Assembly (NCBI RefSeq): GCF_013870515.1
Contig: NZ_JACBXA010000017.1
Location: 1 to 50,967 of the forward strand
Origin: Streptomyces albidus (ex Kaewkla and Franco 2022)
Lineage (GTDB): Bacteria > Actinomycetota > Actinomycetes > Streptomycetales > Streptomycetaceae
Direction: 5' to 3'
DNA: 50,967 bases
Shown: positions 38,709 through 46,346 of the stretch, piece after piece
How the letters are laid out: each line of letters begins with the position of its first letter
How positions within the stretch are numbered: position 1 is the first letter of the stretch
Translations under genes and position numbers: made by a program
Notes under the pieces: generated by a model
Told to the model about the DNA's origin: nothing
Seen by the model: only the letters and a program-made list of their open reading frames with translations
The model's database searches: none

Positions 38709-39020
38709 TTCAGCACGTCCTTTCCGGCGACATCGCGGTCACAGACGACTGACAGGCACATGGCCATTCACTTGAGATATCCCCATGTACCTGCCAATAA
38801 ATGCGACAGCGGCGGACGCGCGACATGGACGGCCCCTGAACGGCAAGGCCTCCGGGGTTGATCGGACGGGTCCTCAACTGGCCGTCGCCTACTGGCAGTT
38901 GCTGCCCCTGCTGGCGTTCCCGGCGTGGCGGTAGGAGCCCGGGCGATCACTCCGACATCCGATGAGACCGGCACTTGCGCTGAGCGGTCGGCGTAGTCCG
39001 CCGTGGGTGGACACATGTTA
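38709..39020. other. GH3/tetR divergent intergenic region with an inverted repeat
   Basis: CAGGCACATGG (38753-38763) and CCATGTACCTG (38783-38793) form an 11-bp inverted repeat with one mismatch and a 19-bp spacer, 45 bp upstream of the GH3 start. It could be an operator for the glycosidase. No CebR-type site is visible, and the rest of the region shows nothing further. Confidence 0.5.
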
Positions 39021-39050
39021 TTGTACGGACGTACAGGTCAATCGTACAAA
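39021..39050 (+). promoter_or_regulatory. TetR operator overlapping promoter
   Basis: Three GTAC half-sites: TGTAC-GGAC-GTACA (39022-39035) is one small palindrome, and TTGTACG (39021-39027) with CGTACAA (39043-39049) forms a wider one. A promoter fits the same DNA: -35 TTGTAC (39021-39026), 18-bp spacer, -10 TACAAA (39045-39050). It is the likely self-repression site of the TetR protein. Confidence 0.75.
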
Positions 39051-39071
39051 TATCGAGGAGGAGGTGTGGAC

Positions 39072-39650
39072 GTGCCATCTGCGTCACGGGAACGGGGTCG
39101 GGCGACTCGGCAGCGGCTGCTCGATGCGGCGGTGCAGCTGATCACCGAGGTGGGCTGGGGCTCCGTCACCACCCGGAAGATCGCTGAGCGGGCGGGCGTC
39201 CCCTTCGGGGTGATCCACTATCACTTCCCGTCGGTGACCGACCTGCTGATCGACGCGTCTCTGCAGTTCAGCCGAGCAGCCCTCAAGGGTCCACTGGAGG
39301 AGCTGACTTCAGCACCCGACGTGGCGAGTGGCGTGGCGCGTGTTCTGGCGGGTCTGGACTCATCCCAGCCCGATGATCCGGCCACGCTGCTGCTGGCGGA
39401 GGCGTTCCTCGCCGCCGCCCGCGAGGAGCGCCTCCGCACCCAACTGGGCGAACTGCTCAGCGAGTTCCGGGACGCAGTGGCCGCGTGGCTCCGGGAGAAC
39501 GGGGTGAGCGACTCCGAGCCGACAGCGGCAGTGCTGGCCGCCACGCTCGACGGCCTGATCCTTCATCGCGTCCTGAACCCGTCACTGCGAGGTTCCACGC
39601 TCGCCGGCCCATTGACCCGCCTCGCCACGGAAGGACCTGATCAACCATGA
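39072..39650 (+). CDS. TetR-family repressor
   Basis: 192-residue TetR/AcrR regulator. The helix-turn-helix is RQRLLDAAVQLITEVGWGS then TTRKIAERAGVPFGVIHYHF near residues 15-55; the rest is the helical ligand-binding domain. The GTG at 39072 lies 7 nt after GGAGG and is preferred to the GTG at 39066, only 1 nt after it. It overlaps the FAD monooxygenase gene by 4 bp (ATGA), so repressor and enzyme are coexpressed. This is the classical arrangement in which the substrate of the monooxygenase, often a drug or polyketide, induces the operon. Confidence 0.92.
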   Translation: MPSASRERGRATRQRLLDAAVQLITEVGWGSVTTRKIAERAGVPFGVIHYHFPSVTDLLIDASLQFSRAALKGPLEELTSAPDVASGVARVLAGLDSSQPDDPATLLLAEAFLAAAREERLRTQLGELLSEFRDAVAAWLRENGVSDSEPTAAVLAATLDGLILHRVLNPSLRGSTLAGPLTRLATEGPDQP

Positions 39651-40816
39651 AAGCCGTCATCTGCGGTGCCGGCATAGCCGGCCTCACCCTTGCCTGGTTC
39701 CTGGAGCGGGACGGGTGGGACGTCGTGGTCGTGGAGCACGCCCCGGGCCCACGCCCCGAGGGCTACATGATCGACTTCTTCGCATCCGGCTACGACGCCG
39801 CCGAACTGATGGGGCTTCTGCCCGAGTTGAACGAACTCGGCTACGACATCAGCGAAGTCAGCTACGTCGACAACGGCGGCCGCCGCCGAAGCAGCGTCAA
39901 CTACGAGACGTTCCGCAGACTTCAGGACGGGCGTCTCCTCGCGCTGATGCGTGGCGACCTCGAGCACGTCCTCCACCGTGCTGTCGGCGAAAGGGTGAGC
40001 ATGCGCTTCGGCTGCAGCATCGTGGCGGTGGAGCAGACGGAGTCCGGAGTCGACGTCACCCTGACGGACGGGACGCACGAGGACGCGGACCTCCTCGTCG
40101 GCGCGGACGGGATCCATTCGCGCGTCCGCGACCTCGCTTTCGGTCCCGAGCGTCAGTACCTGCGATACCTCGGCTACCACACCGCCGCGCACGTCTTCAC
40201 CGACGAGGAACTCCACGCCCGACTGGCCGGCACGTTCAAGCTACGCGCCGGCCCCGGCAGACAGGCCGGCTGCTACCCCCTCCGTGAAGGGCGCGTCGCA
40301 GCGTTCTACTCCCACACCGCCTCCGATCCCACGCGGCCGGCTGACCCGCGAGCCACCCTGCAGCGCGTCTATGCGGACATGGGATGGGTCGTCCCCACCG
40401 CGCTCGCCCGCTGTCCGCAGCCTCCTGAGCTGTACTACGACCAGGTCGCGCAGATCGAGATGCCCACCTGGAGCCGCGGCCGCGTCACGCTCGTGGGAGA
40501 CGCCTGCCAGGCGGTGTCGCTGCTCGCGGGGCAGGGCGCCGCCATGGCCATGGGCGGTGCGTATGTCCTCGCCGCCGAGTTGCGCGGCAGCGGGGACGTC
40601 CCCACAGCGCTCGCCCGATACGAATCAGAGGTCAAACCCGCGGTCGAGCGGAAGCAAGACGCGGGCCGTCGCACCGCGAACTGGCTTGTCCCCCGCACCC
40701 GATGGCGGATCGCTGCACGCAACCAGTTCCTCCAACTGGCAAGCCTCCCCGGCCTCAGCGGACTCCTGCGGCCGCTGCTGACCACCCCGGCGGGCAGCGT
40801 CGTGCCGCGCCAATGA
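39647..40816 (+). CDS. FAD-dependent monooxygenase
   Basis: 389-residue group A aromatic-type flavin monooxygenase. The Rossmann motif GAGIAG is at residues 7-12, the DG motif in LLVGADGIHSRVRDLAF near 150-165, and the GD motif in VTLVGDACQAVSLLAGQGAAMAMGGA near 283-308. The best-known relatives hydroxylate phenolic substrates or inactivate antibiotics such as tetracyclines and rifamycins; the substrate here cannot be read. It is cotranscribed with the TetR gene. The last ~50 residues after VPRTRW form the usual amphipathic C-terminal part. Confidence 0.92.
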   Translation: MKAVICGAGIAGLTLAWFLERDGWDVVVVEHAPGPRPEGYMIDFFASGYDAAELMGLLPELNELGYDISEVSYVDNGGRRRSSVNYETFRRLQDGRLLALMRGDLEHVLHRAVGERVSMRFGCSIVAVEQTESGVDVTLTDGTHEDADLLVGADGIHSRVRDLAFGPERQYLRYLGYHTAAHVFTDEELHARLAGTFKLRAGPGRQAGCYPLREGRVAAFYSHTASDPTRPADPRATLQRVYADMGWVVPTALARCPQPPELYYDQVAQIEMPTWSRGRVTLVGDACQAVSLLAGQGAAMAMGGAYVLAAELRGSGDVPTALARYESEVKPAVERKQDAGRRTANWLVPRTRWRIAARNQFLQLASLPGLSGLLRPLLTTPAGSVVPRQ

Positions 40817-40819
40817 CGG

Positions 40820-41059
40820 CCGAACTCGGCTGGCCGCACCGCTCAGCAGGGAGCGAAGATCCGTAGCACCGGACTCGACCAGATCGTTCAGGGCTGGGTC
40901 ATCTCCGAAGACATCGGCCGCAAGAAGCCGGAACCCGAGATCTTCCAGGCGGCAGCCGCAGGCGGACGGCGAACTCCCCTGAGACAGGTACGGCTGGCCG
41001 TCCGGGCCCGCGGCCACGGCACTGCTGTCATCTCCACTCGGGATCCGAGTGCAGGTTGA
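40820..41059 (+). pseudogene. fragment of a HAD-superfamily hydrolase
   Basis: No complete gene, but one open stretch translates to KIRSTGLDQIVQGWVISEDI followed by GRKKPEPEIFQAAA, which is motif III (Lys-Pro-x-Pro) of a HAD-IA hydrolase. The N-terminal DxD part is absent and the similarity stops at ~40950, after which the frame is probably shifted. The frame has no start codon. It is best read as a decayed gene between the monooxygenase and the hydrolase. Confidence 0.65.
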
Positions 41060-41135
41060 TCATGGACTTCCTCCAGAACTCGTCGACAAGCGCTGCTCCC
41101 ACAGATCAACGAAGCCACGCCCCGCCACTCTCGAC

Positions 41136-41993
41136 TCAGCCGGCCTCTCGCACCGGCCCTGCTCCGGTCTCGACCAGGAATTCGGTGAGCACCTCGGCGA
41201 GTCGTTCGGGCTGGTCCTCAGGGACGAGGGTGGACGAGTCAGCGATCTCGATCAACCGGCCCTGCGGATACAGTTCGGCCAGCCGACGGCCGTGCTCACG
41301 CGGCATCAATCTGTCCTCAGTCGCCCAGACGACCAGCACCGGGCGGTCGAAGTCACGCAGTCGCTCGCTCCAGGCCAGCAGGGTCTCGCGCTTGGGCGCT
41401 GAAGCGGCGAACTTGGCGAAGTCCCTGCGAATGGCCTTGCTCCGGGTCGCCGGGGCGAACCAGTCGTCCAGGATGTCGTCCGGGATTCCGCGCAGGCTCA
41501 TCCCGCCGTATCCGTTGCGGTTGTTCCGGAACCAGGGGATACGCATGAGGCGCGTCAGGAGCCAGACGCCCCCGGGAACCCCGCACACTGCCGCAGCCGC
41601 CTTAGCGGGGCCTGGCGGAAAATTGTCGAATGCCTCGCAGGCCACCAGCGCCAGGCGCGCAACCCGCTGGGATTTCCCTTCCGACACCAGGAACTGGGCA
41701 CCGCCCCAGTCATTGAGGACGAGGGTCACGCCATCAAGGCCGAGACGTTCGATGAACTCACCCACGAGCAGTGCGACACCACGCTGGGACAGATCGGCGT
41801 CCCGGTTCATCGGCCGACGATGTCCACCCAGAGGCAGCGTGGGCAAGATGCAGCGATACCCGTTCAGCAGGGGCACCACTTTGCGCCACTGCGTCTCGTT
41901 CATCGGCATCCCGTGGCAGAAAATCAGCACCGGCCCGTCACCGCCGGTGTCCTGATAGTCAATCGCTCCGGACGACAGCGCGATCTGCGGCAT
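41136..41993 (-). CDS. alpha/beta-hydrolase, haloalkane-dehalogenase-like
   Basis: 285-residue alpha/beta-hydrolase. The oxyanion-loop sequence is FCHGMPMNETQW (25-36). The nucleophile elbow is LNDWGGAQ with Asp95-Trp96, as in haloalkane dehalogenases, and the acid may be Asp227 in WATEDRLMP. At the expected catalytic His the sequence reads ADSSTLVPEDQPE, with Thr255. Relatives with a similar TLVP or TLIP sequence exist, so this may mark a subfamily with altered chemistry rather than an error. The ATG at 41993 gives a normal start. A small palindrome lies just upstream, but no regulator gene is adjacent. Confidence 0.87.
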   Translation of the reverse strand: MPQIALSSGAIDYQDTGGDGPVLIFCHGMPMNETQWRKVVPLLNGYRCILPTLPLGGHRRPMNRDADLSQRGVALLVGEFIERLGLDGVTLVLNDWGGAQFLVSEGKSQRVARLALVACEAFDNFPPGPAKAAAAVCGVPGGVWLLTRLMRIPWFRNNRNGYGGMSLRGIPDDILDDWFAPATRSKAIRRDFAKFAASAPKRETLLAWSERLRDFDRPVLVVWATEDRLMPREHGRRLAELYPQGRLIEIADSSTLVPEDQPERLAEVLTEFLVETGAGPVREAG

Positions 41994-42006
41994 TCAAACC
42001 CCTATG

Positions 42007-42019
42007 TGGAAGTGTTCCA
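42007..42019 (-). promoter_or_regulatory. small palindrome upstream of the hydrolase
   Basis: TGGAA-GTG-TTCCA, a perfect 5-bp inverted repeat with a 3-bp spacer, lies 13 bp upstream of the hydrolase start in an AT-richer stretch. It is a candidate operator for an unlinked regulator. Confidence 0.5.
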
Positions 42020-42473
42020 ATGTAATCCAGTTAACGCTGATGGGCCGGCGAAAGTTGTAAGCACGCCGCCGCCCAGCAGCCCGGACTGCACCGTTCTCAC
42101 CGAGCCGGTCACCTTCCTCCTCACGGCGCTCGGCCGACAGGGCCCCTCGGGAGCCATGCCACGAGGCCACGTATTCACATGGGCCGCAAGCCCTGGCTCG
42201 CTCTGCGCTTCCCGAGGCTATTCACGGCGCCCTGAACCCGGTTCGACAGCCGACTGAGGCCCGCAAGGGGCATCACATGCAGCACCTGATTCCAGTCAGA
42301 CGACGACGAATTGACGACTGCGCACATCCGTCGACTCAACCCATCCGACTTGCCGTGGTGTTGGGCGGCCGTCAGAAGCAACGTCCCTGCGTGCATTGCC
42401 GTCTTACCGGGCGTCAGGTTCAGAACGCAGCCTGCCGACTCGTACTGGCAGCTGACTGGAAGGGGCACAGTCC
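42020..42473. other. intergenic region, nothing certain
   Basis: About 450 bp. Several short open frames occur on both strands but none has a ribosome-binding site with a recognisable protein. The right end carries AGGGG, the ribosome-binding site of the gene at 42474. Confidence 0.35.
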
Positions 42474-42731
42474 ATGGAGCTCGATCCCGGCCTCTGCCTG
42501 GATGTTCCGGAGGGTTTCGACGACACGGATGCTGAGTCCCAAGTGCATCCCATGGCCAGGAAACTCTTCCCCGCGACCACTGCCGCGGAAGCCTTCAAGA
42601 AGGCCTACGAATGGGTGGGGGAACACGAGGTCTTCCTCGTGGACGCTTCATGGGATTTTGCCCACGACGAGGACGAGCCCTACACGTTGAGCATCTACTT
42701 CACCTTTGAGCTCGACCCCGAAGCCACGTGA
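42474..42731 (+). CDS. small hypothetical protein
   Basis: 85-residue acidic protein beginning MELDPGLCLDVPEGFDDTD and ending YTLSIYFTFELDPEAT. The ATG is 8 nt after AGGGG, and codon use fits a real gene. The pattern of acidic residues with aromatic strands suggests a small alpha-beta fold. I do not recognise the family. It is isolated, with ~210 bp before a convergent HAD gene. Confidence 0.62.
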   Translation: MELDPGLCLDVPEGFDDTDAESQVHPMARKLFPATTAAEAFKKAYEWVGEHEVFLVDASWDFAHDEDEPYTLSIYFTFELDPEAT

Positions 42732-42942
42732 ACGACCGGCAAACGCACTGAGCGGGCCTCGGCCGCAGCCCCGATCCGGCAGCCCCACCCGAGTGACGTT
42801 GCGGCGCTGTTCCCCCTGCCTTCATCCAGATGTGCGGCGCAGCCGACGTCCGCTGTTCGCGGAATTCGAGCCGCCTGCACTGGGATCGTCCCGTCGGACA
42901 CAAGGCAGGGGGAAAGGCGCATGCCGGATACGCGTGACCGCG

Positions 42943-43599
42943 TCAGCGAGCGCCGGCCCTCTCCGCCCCTCCATGCGGAAGGTGTGCCAGGGCGGCGATC
43001 AACCGCGCCGGCAGGTAGGCGGGCCAGTTGGGCCGGCCCGTCTGGTAAGCGACATAGCCGAGCGGACGTGCCTCCTGAACCTCGTCAGCGGTCTCCGCCT
43101 GGTACACCAACCGGCAGCTGCCTGAGGACTGCGCGGCGCGGTTCCACAGCACGGGTGCCGGCTTGCGCTCGGCCTCCGTCCGGGGGGTGAAGATGCGGTC
43201 CTCGAAGTCCGACCACGCGAAGGGGCGGTCGCCCTCCCAGTCCTTGTTGATCACCTTCCGCAGCTCGGCCGCACGTTCCTCATCCGTTGAGCCCCATTCG
43301 GACGGCACGTTGGTGATCAGACCGACCGGAATGTGGCGCGCCCGCAGCGCCCGTAGATGCTCTTCGGCTCCCGGCATGTACCGGACACTGTCGTCCTCGG
43401 CCGTATGAACCAGCGTCTCGCCGAGATCGAAATACACCATGACGCACCCGCGGGAACGTGAGTCTTCTGCGGGGGAGTGAGGTGCGCGTTCAAAGGCAGC
43501 CGCGGAAGGCGCGCTCAAAGCTGTCGCGCCCAGAGTCACGGTGCCGCACAGGATGAACAGAGTTCTGCGCAAGCTGCCGCGTATCGACGTTCTCTTCAT
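42943..43599 (-). CDS. secreted HAD-like hydrolase
   Basis: 218-residue exported protein. A signal peptide (RTLFILCGTVTLGATALSA, cleavage around AAA-F near residue 35) precedes a HAD-like domain. Motif I reads MVYFDLGETLVHT, with Asp followed by Gly where phosphatases have a second Asp, motif II is VGLITNVPS, and ERKPAPVLW matches the Lys of motif III. Loss of the second Asp suggests it is not a standard phosphatase. The ATG follows ...GAGAGGCACCGC. HAD proteins are normally cytoplasmic, so export is notable. No partner gene is linked. Confidence 0.75.
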   Translation of the reverse strand: MKRTSIRGSLRRTLFILCGTVTLGATALSAPSAAAFERAPHSPAEDSRSRGCVMVYFDLGETLVHTAEDDSVRYMPGAEEHLRALRARHIPVGLITNVPSEWGSTDEERAAELRKVINKDWEGDRPFAWSDFEDRIFTPRTEAERKPAPVLWNRAAQSSGSCRLVYQAETADEVQEARPLGYVAYQTGRPNWPAYLPARLIAALAHLPHGGAERAGAR

Positions 43600-43903
43600 G
43601 CGGTGCCTCTCGTGGGGGGAATCAGTGATCGTAGTGGTACATGTGCAATACACCCGCCGCCAAACCTCGCGTACCCGTGATCCCTGACGCCACCACAGTT
43701 GGCAACATGGCTGACTTGATCACCGCAAGCGCGTCGTTCCCGCCGAACTCCCGTCCTCGCAGGGCCTGTTCGCGCAGGTCATAATGCTGCAGCGTCAGCT
43801 CCGCCCCTGTGGGGGCGGCCCTCGAGGACGTACTTCAAGCTCGACGATTGAACCTGCATCGCGTGAACTCGGTCCGGAGGGAGACACATCAATGGCCGCG
43901 TAG

Positions 43904-45154
43904 TCAGTCGACTACCTCGGCGGCCCGCGCAGTTCCCTGCGACGCTGCGCCGCTCGACAACCGTCGTTCCAGAGGCCGGATCGCCATGCTCGCGGTCAGC
44001 GCCAGGCAGCCGACGGCCGCCCACGGCAGCACCCGGTTCACGTCGTACAGGACGCCGAAGAGGCCGGGTGTCACCATGTCGGCAGTGGCGAACGAGTACT
44101 GGAACGCGGCCAGATAGGTCCCTCGCACACCCTTCGGCGCCGCCTCAGCGGACAGCGCGTTCGAGGCCGGTCCGTGCAGCATCTCCGCCGCTGCCCACAG
44201 CAGCATCACCAGCGCCAGGTAGCCGACCAGCAGCGGACCCTGCGGAAGCAGCACCGCCAGGGCGGCGGCCGCGCACCAGGCCGCCCACAGCCATCCTCCC
44301 CAGGCCATCGCACCGCCCCGCGAAGTGAACTGACGGGATCGGCGCGTGACTTCGGCCGTACAAGTGGCCACGACCACGGTGGTGATCGTGAGGAGGACAC
44401 CGACCACCCAGCCGGGCGCGTGCAACCCGCGGCTGACGTATACCGGCATCGCCACGGCGAGAAAGACCGTGCAGATGTTGAACAGGACGTTCACGCCGAT
44501 CAGCCCCAGATACGGTCTGTTGCGCAGCAACTGCCGTACCCCGTCCCAGGATTGACCGTCAGGCGTGCCGGCTGGCCGTCGTGCACCGCGGACGAAGAGC
44601 CCTACGGCCAACGCCGCGACGACGAAGGAGATCGCATCCGCCAGCACCATCCCCCGGTACGCCTGCTGTGAGGCGAGAGCGAGCAGCACGCCCGCGAGCA
44701 CCGTGCCCGCGCCTGTGCCGGCCGCCCGGATCATGCCCGCCCGGGCGAACCACTGGTCCCTGGCCTCCCCGTCCGCCTGGTCGGCGATCAGCGCGAAGAC
44801 CGACGACCAGTACACACGCAGCCCTACCGCCTCGACCAGCGCCGCGAGGAACAGCGAGACCGGTCCGGCCACCCCCAAGTAGAGCGAGAATCCAGCGGCT
44901 TGCAGCAACAGTCCTGTGATCACCACCGGCCGCGGCCCGATGCGGTCGACGATCCGCCCGACGAGCAGCGGCAACAACAACGAGCATGCGACCGCGGCAG
45001 TCAGCAGCAGGCCGACGCCGGCCTCCGACAGATCGGTGACGCTGAGGAAGTAGACCATGGAGAGCGGGAGATAGAGGCCGGTGCCGACGGCGTCGACGGC
45101 CAGCGCCACCGGCAACGCCCAGGCCGCGCCGTCGCGAGCTCGCGGCCACCTCAC
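43904..45154 (-). CDS. MFS transporter
   Basis: 416-residue major facilitator with twelve predicted helices. The loop 2-3 signature VGRIVDRIGPRPVVITG is present near residues 65-81. The central loop contains RGARRPAGTPDGQSWDGVRQLLRN and the second half begins LIGVNVLFNICTVFLAVAMP. It resembles drug-export type MFS proteins. The start is uncertain: GTG at 45154 and an in-frame TTG at 45163 are both possible and neither has a clear ribosome-binding site. Substrate unknown. Confidence 0.88.
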   Translation of the reverse strand: MRWPRARDGAAWALPVALAVDAVGTGLYLPLSMVYFLSVTDLSEAGVGLLLTAAVACSLLLPLLVGRIVDRIGPRPVVITGLLLQAAGFSLYLGVAGPVSLFLAALVEAVGLRVYWSSVFALIADQADGEARDQWFARAGMIRAAGTGAGTVLAGVLLALASQQAYRGMVLADAISFVVAALAVGLFVRGARRPAGTPDGQSWDGVRQLLRNRPYLGLIGVNVLFNICTVFLAVAMPVYVSRGLHAPGWVVGVLLTITTVVVATCTAEVTRRSRQFTSRGGAMAWGGWLWAAWCAAAALAVLLPQGPLLVGYLALVMLLWAAAEMLHGPASNALSAEAAPKGVRGTYLAAFQYSFATADMVTPGLFGVLYDVNRVLPWAAVGCLALTASMAIRPLERRLSSGAASQGTARAAEVVD

Positions 45155-45785
45155 GGCGCACAAGGCGCGGGGTGCGCCGTAGCTCGACGTCGAGCGGAGG
45201 CCGGAGTACGCGCCGCTCGGCCCTCAGCTGCACTGGGTGCGACTGCGTCGCGGACTTCCTGCTGCCGGACGTCACTTCTTCGCACGAGGCGGCCCCCATC
45301 CTGTTCAGGCTCATCGGGCTTTGCCGGATGCGCTCCCCACTGGCCCGGAGCGGGCAGCCTGAGGCATGCGCCGCCACCCAACGGAGTTTGCCGGGTCAGT
45401 GGCGACGTTCGTGGGCATAGCGGTTGATTGGCCTGATGATGGCTGGCACTAGCCGGTCGTCACTCCAGTCGGCGGCGAACGTTCCCCGAACCGGGACGGC
45501 GCGACCGCATGTGGCCCCCGGGCACGGCCTCGTACGCGCAACTCTGAATACAGCCCCTTCAGAATTGCGGCCTGGAGCACCAACAGCCCTCCGCCCCAAG
45601 GCCGTTCCGTCAACGGTTTCGAAGACCTGGCCTTCTGGCTCTCCACCTGGAGCGGGCGTGCCAGTGACGACCGAGTCATAGTCCGCAGGGTCGGGAAGAT
45701 GCCCACGAGCCGCAGCCCGAGCTTCGACAGCCGTGACTTTCCCTCGCCGCGCAGAACATTGACCTCGGCAGGGGCGCTTGCCTCC
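45155..45785. other. intergenic region, no supported gene
   Basis: About 630 bp. A minus-strand open frame (45396-45833) has a plausible C-terminus (RGTFAADWSDDRLVPAII) but no start signal or recognisable domain, and could be a remnant. TTGACC at 45759-45764 is a possible -35 element for the gene at 45799. Confidence 0.35.
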
Positions 45786-45791
45786 TAGACT
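45786..45791 (+). promoter_or_regulatory. probable -10 box of a leaderless transcript
   Basis: TAGACT ends 7 nt before the ATG at 45799, with no Shine-Dalgarno sequence between. The best -35, TTGACC, is 21 bp upstream, which is long. Confidence 0.5.
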
Positions 45792-45798
45792 CTCGTCC

Positions 45799-46257
45799 AT
45801 GCCATCCTCGCGGGCCTCCCTCGTCCTCCGCACCGCGGTGGATCCCGGCGGTGCCCACTACGCCTCGGCATTCGCCGCATCAGCCATCGACCTGCCGTCC
45901 CGGACGCCCGAGCACTGGGCGCGGGCGGCATTCGAGGATGCACCGCCCGCCCTGCAGTGGCTCCTGCGAGCCGGTTGGCTCGGTGTGCTCGGCCTGCAAC
46001 TGGGGCCGCGTTCTTCGGCGAAGCATGTGCTGGGCTGGCCTGTCGCGGAGTCCGAGCCCAGCGCGATCGTCATGGAGGCGCACTCGCCATTGCTCATCGC
46101 GCGCAATGTCGTGTCCGTGGACGACTCAGGGCTGATCTGGTCCACGTACGTGCGCTTCGAGAGCCGTGTCGGCAGGGCTGTGTGGGCGGCGATCGCGCCG
46201 GTGCACCACTGGATCATCCCGCTCCTCTTGAGGTGGGCGATCCGTCGGGAGCTGTAG
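45799..46257 (+). CDS. DUF2867-like protein
   Basis: 152-residue protein with a SRPBCC/DUF2867-like look: ALQWLLRAGWLGVLGLQLG, then ESEPSAIVMEAHSPLLIARN and LIWSTYVRFESRVGRAVWAA, a hydrophobic-pocket beta-sheet flanked by helices, ending HHWIIPLLLRWAIRREL. A TTG at 45778 would add seven residues. The ATG at 45799 is preferred because it lies 7 nt after a TAGACT -10 box, suggesting a leaderless mRNA. The ligand is unknown. Confidence 0.68.
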   Translation: MPSSRASLVLRTAVDPGGAHYASAFAASAIDLPSRTPEHWARAAFEDAPPALQWLLRAGWLGVLGLQLGPRSSAKHVLGWPVAESEPSAIVMEAHSPLLIARNVVSVDDSGLIWSTYVRFESRVGRAVWAAIAPVHHWIIPLLLRWAIRREL

Positions 46258-46346
46258 AGCTTTTTCGCTGCCGCTTCGCTGGCCAACGGCGAGCACCCGG
46301 TCATCCATCGCGTCGAGTCGGCGCGGAAGGCCACCAACATGGATGA

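Noticed and set aside
45396..45833. minus-strand frame in the gap before 45799
   Set aside because: It overlaps the start of the DUF2867-like gene and lacks a start signal and any recognisable domain; noted only as a possible remnant.
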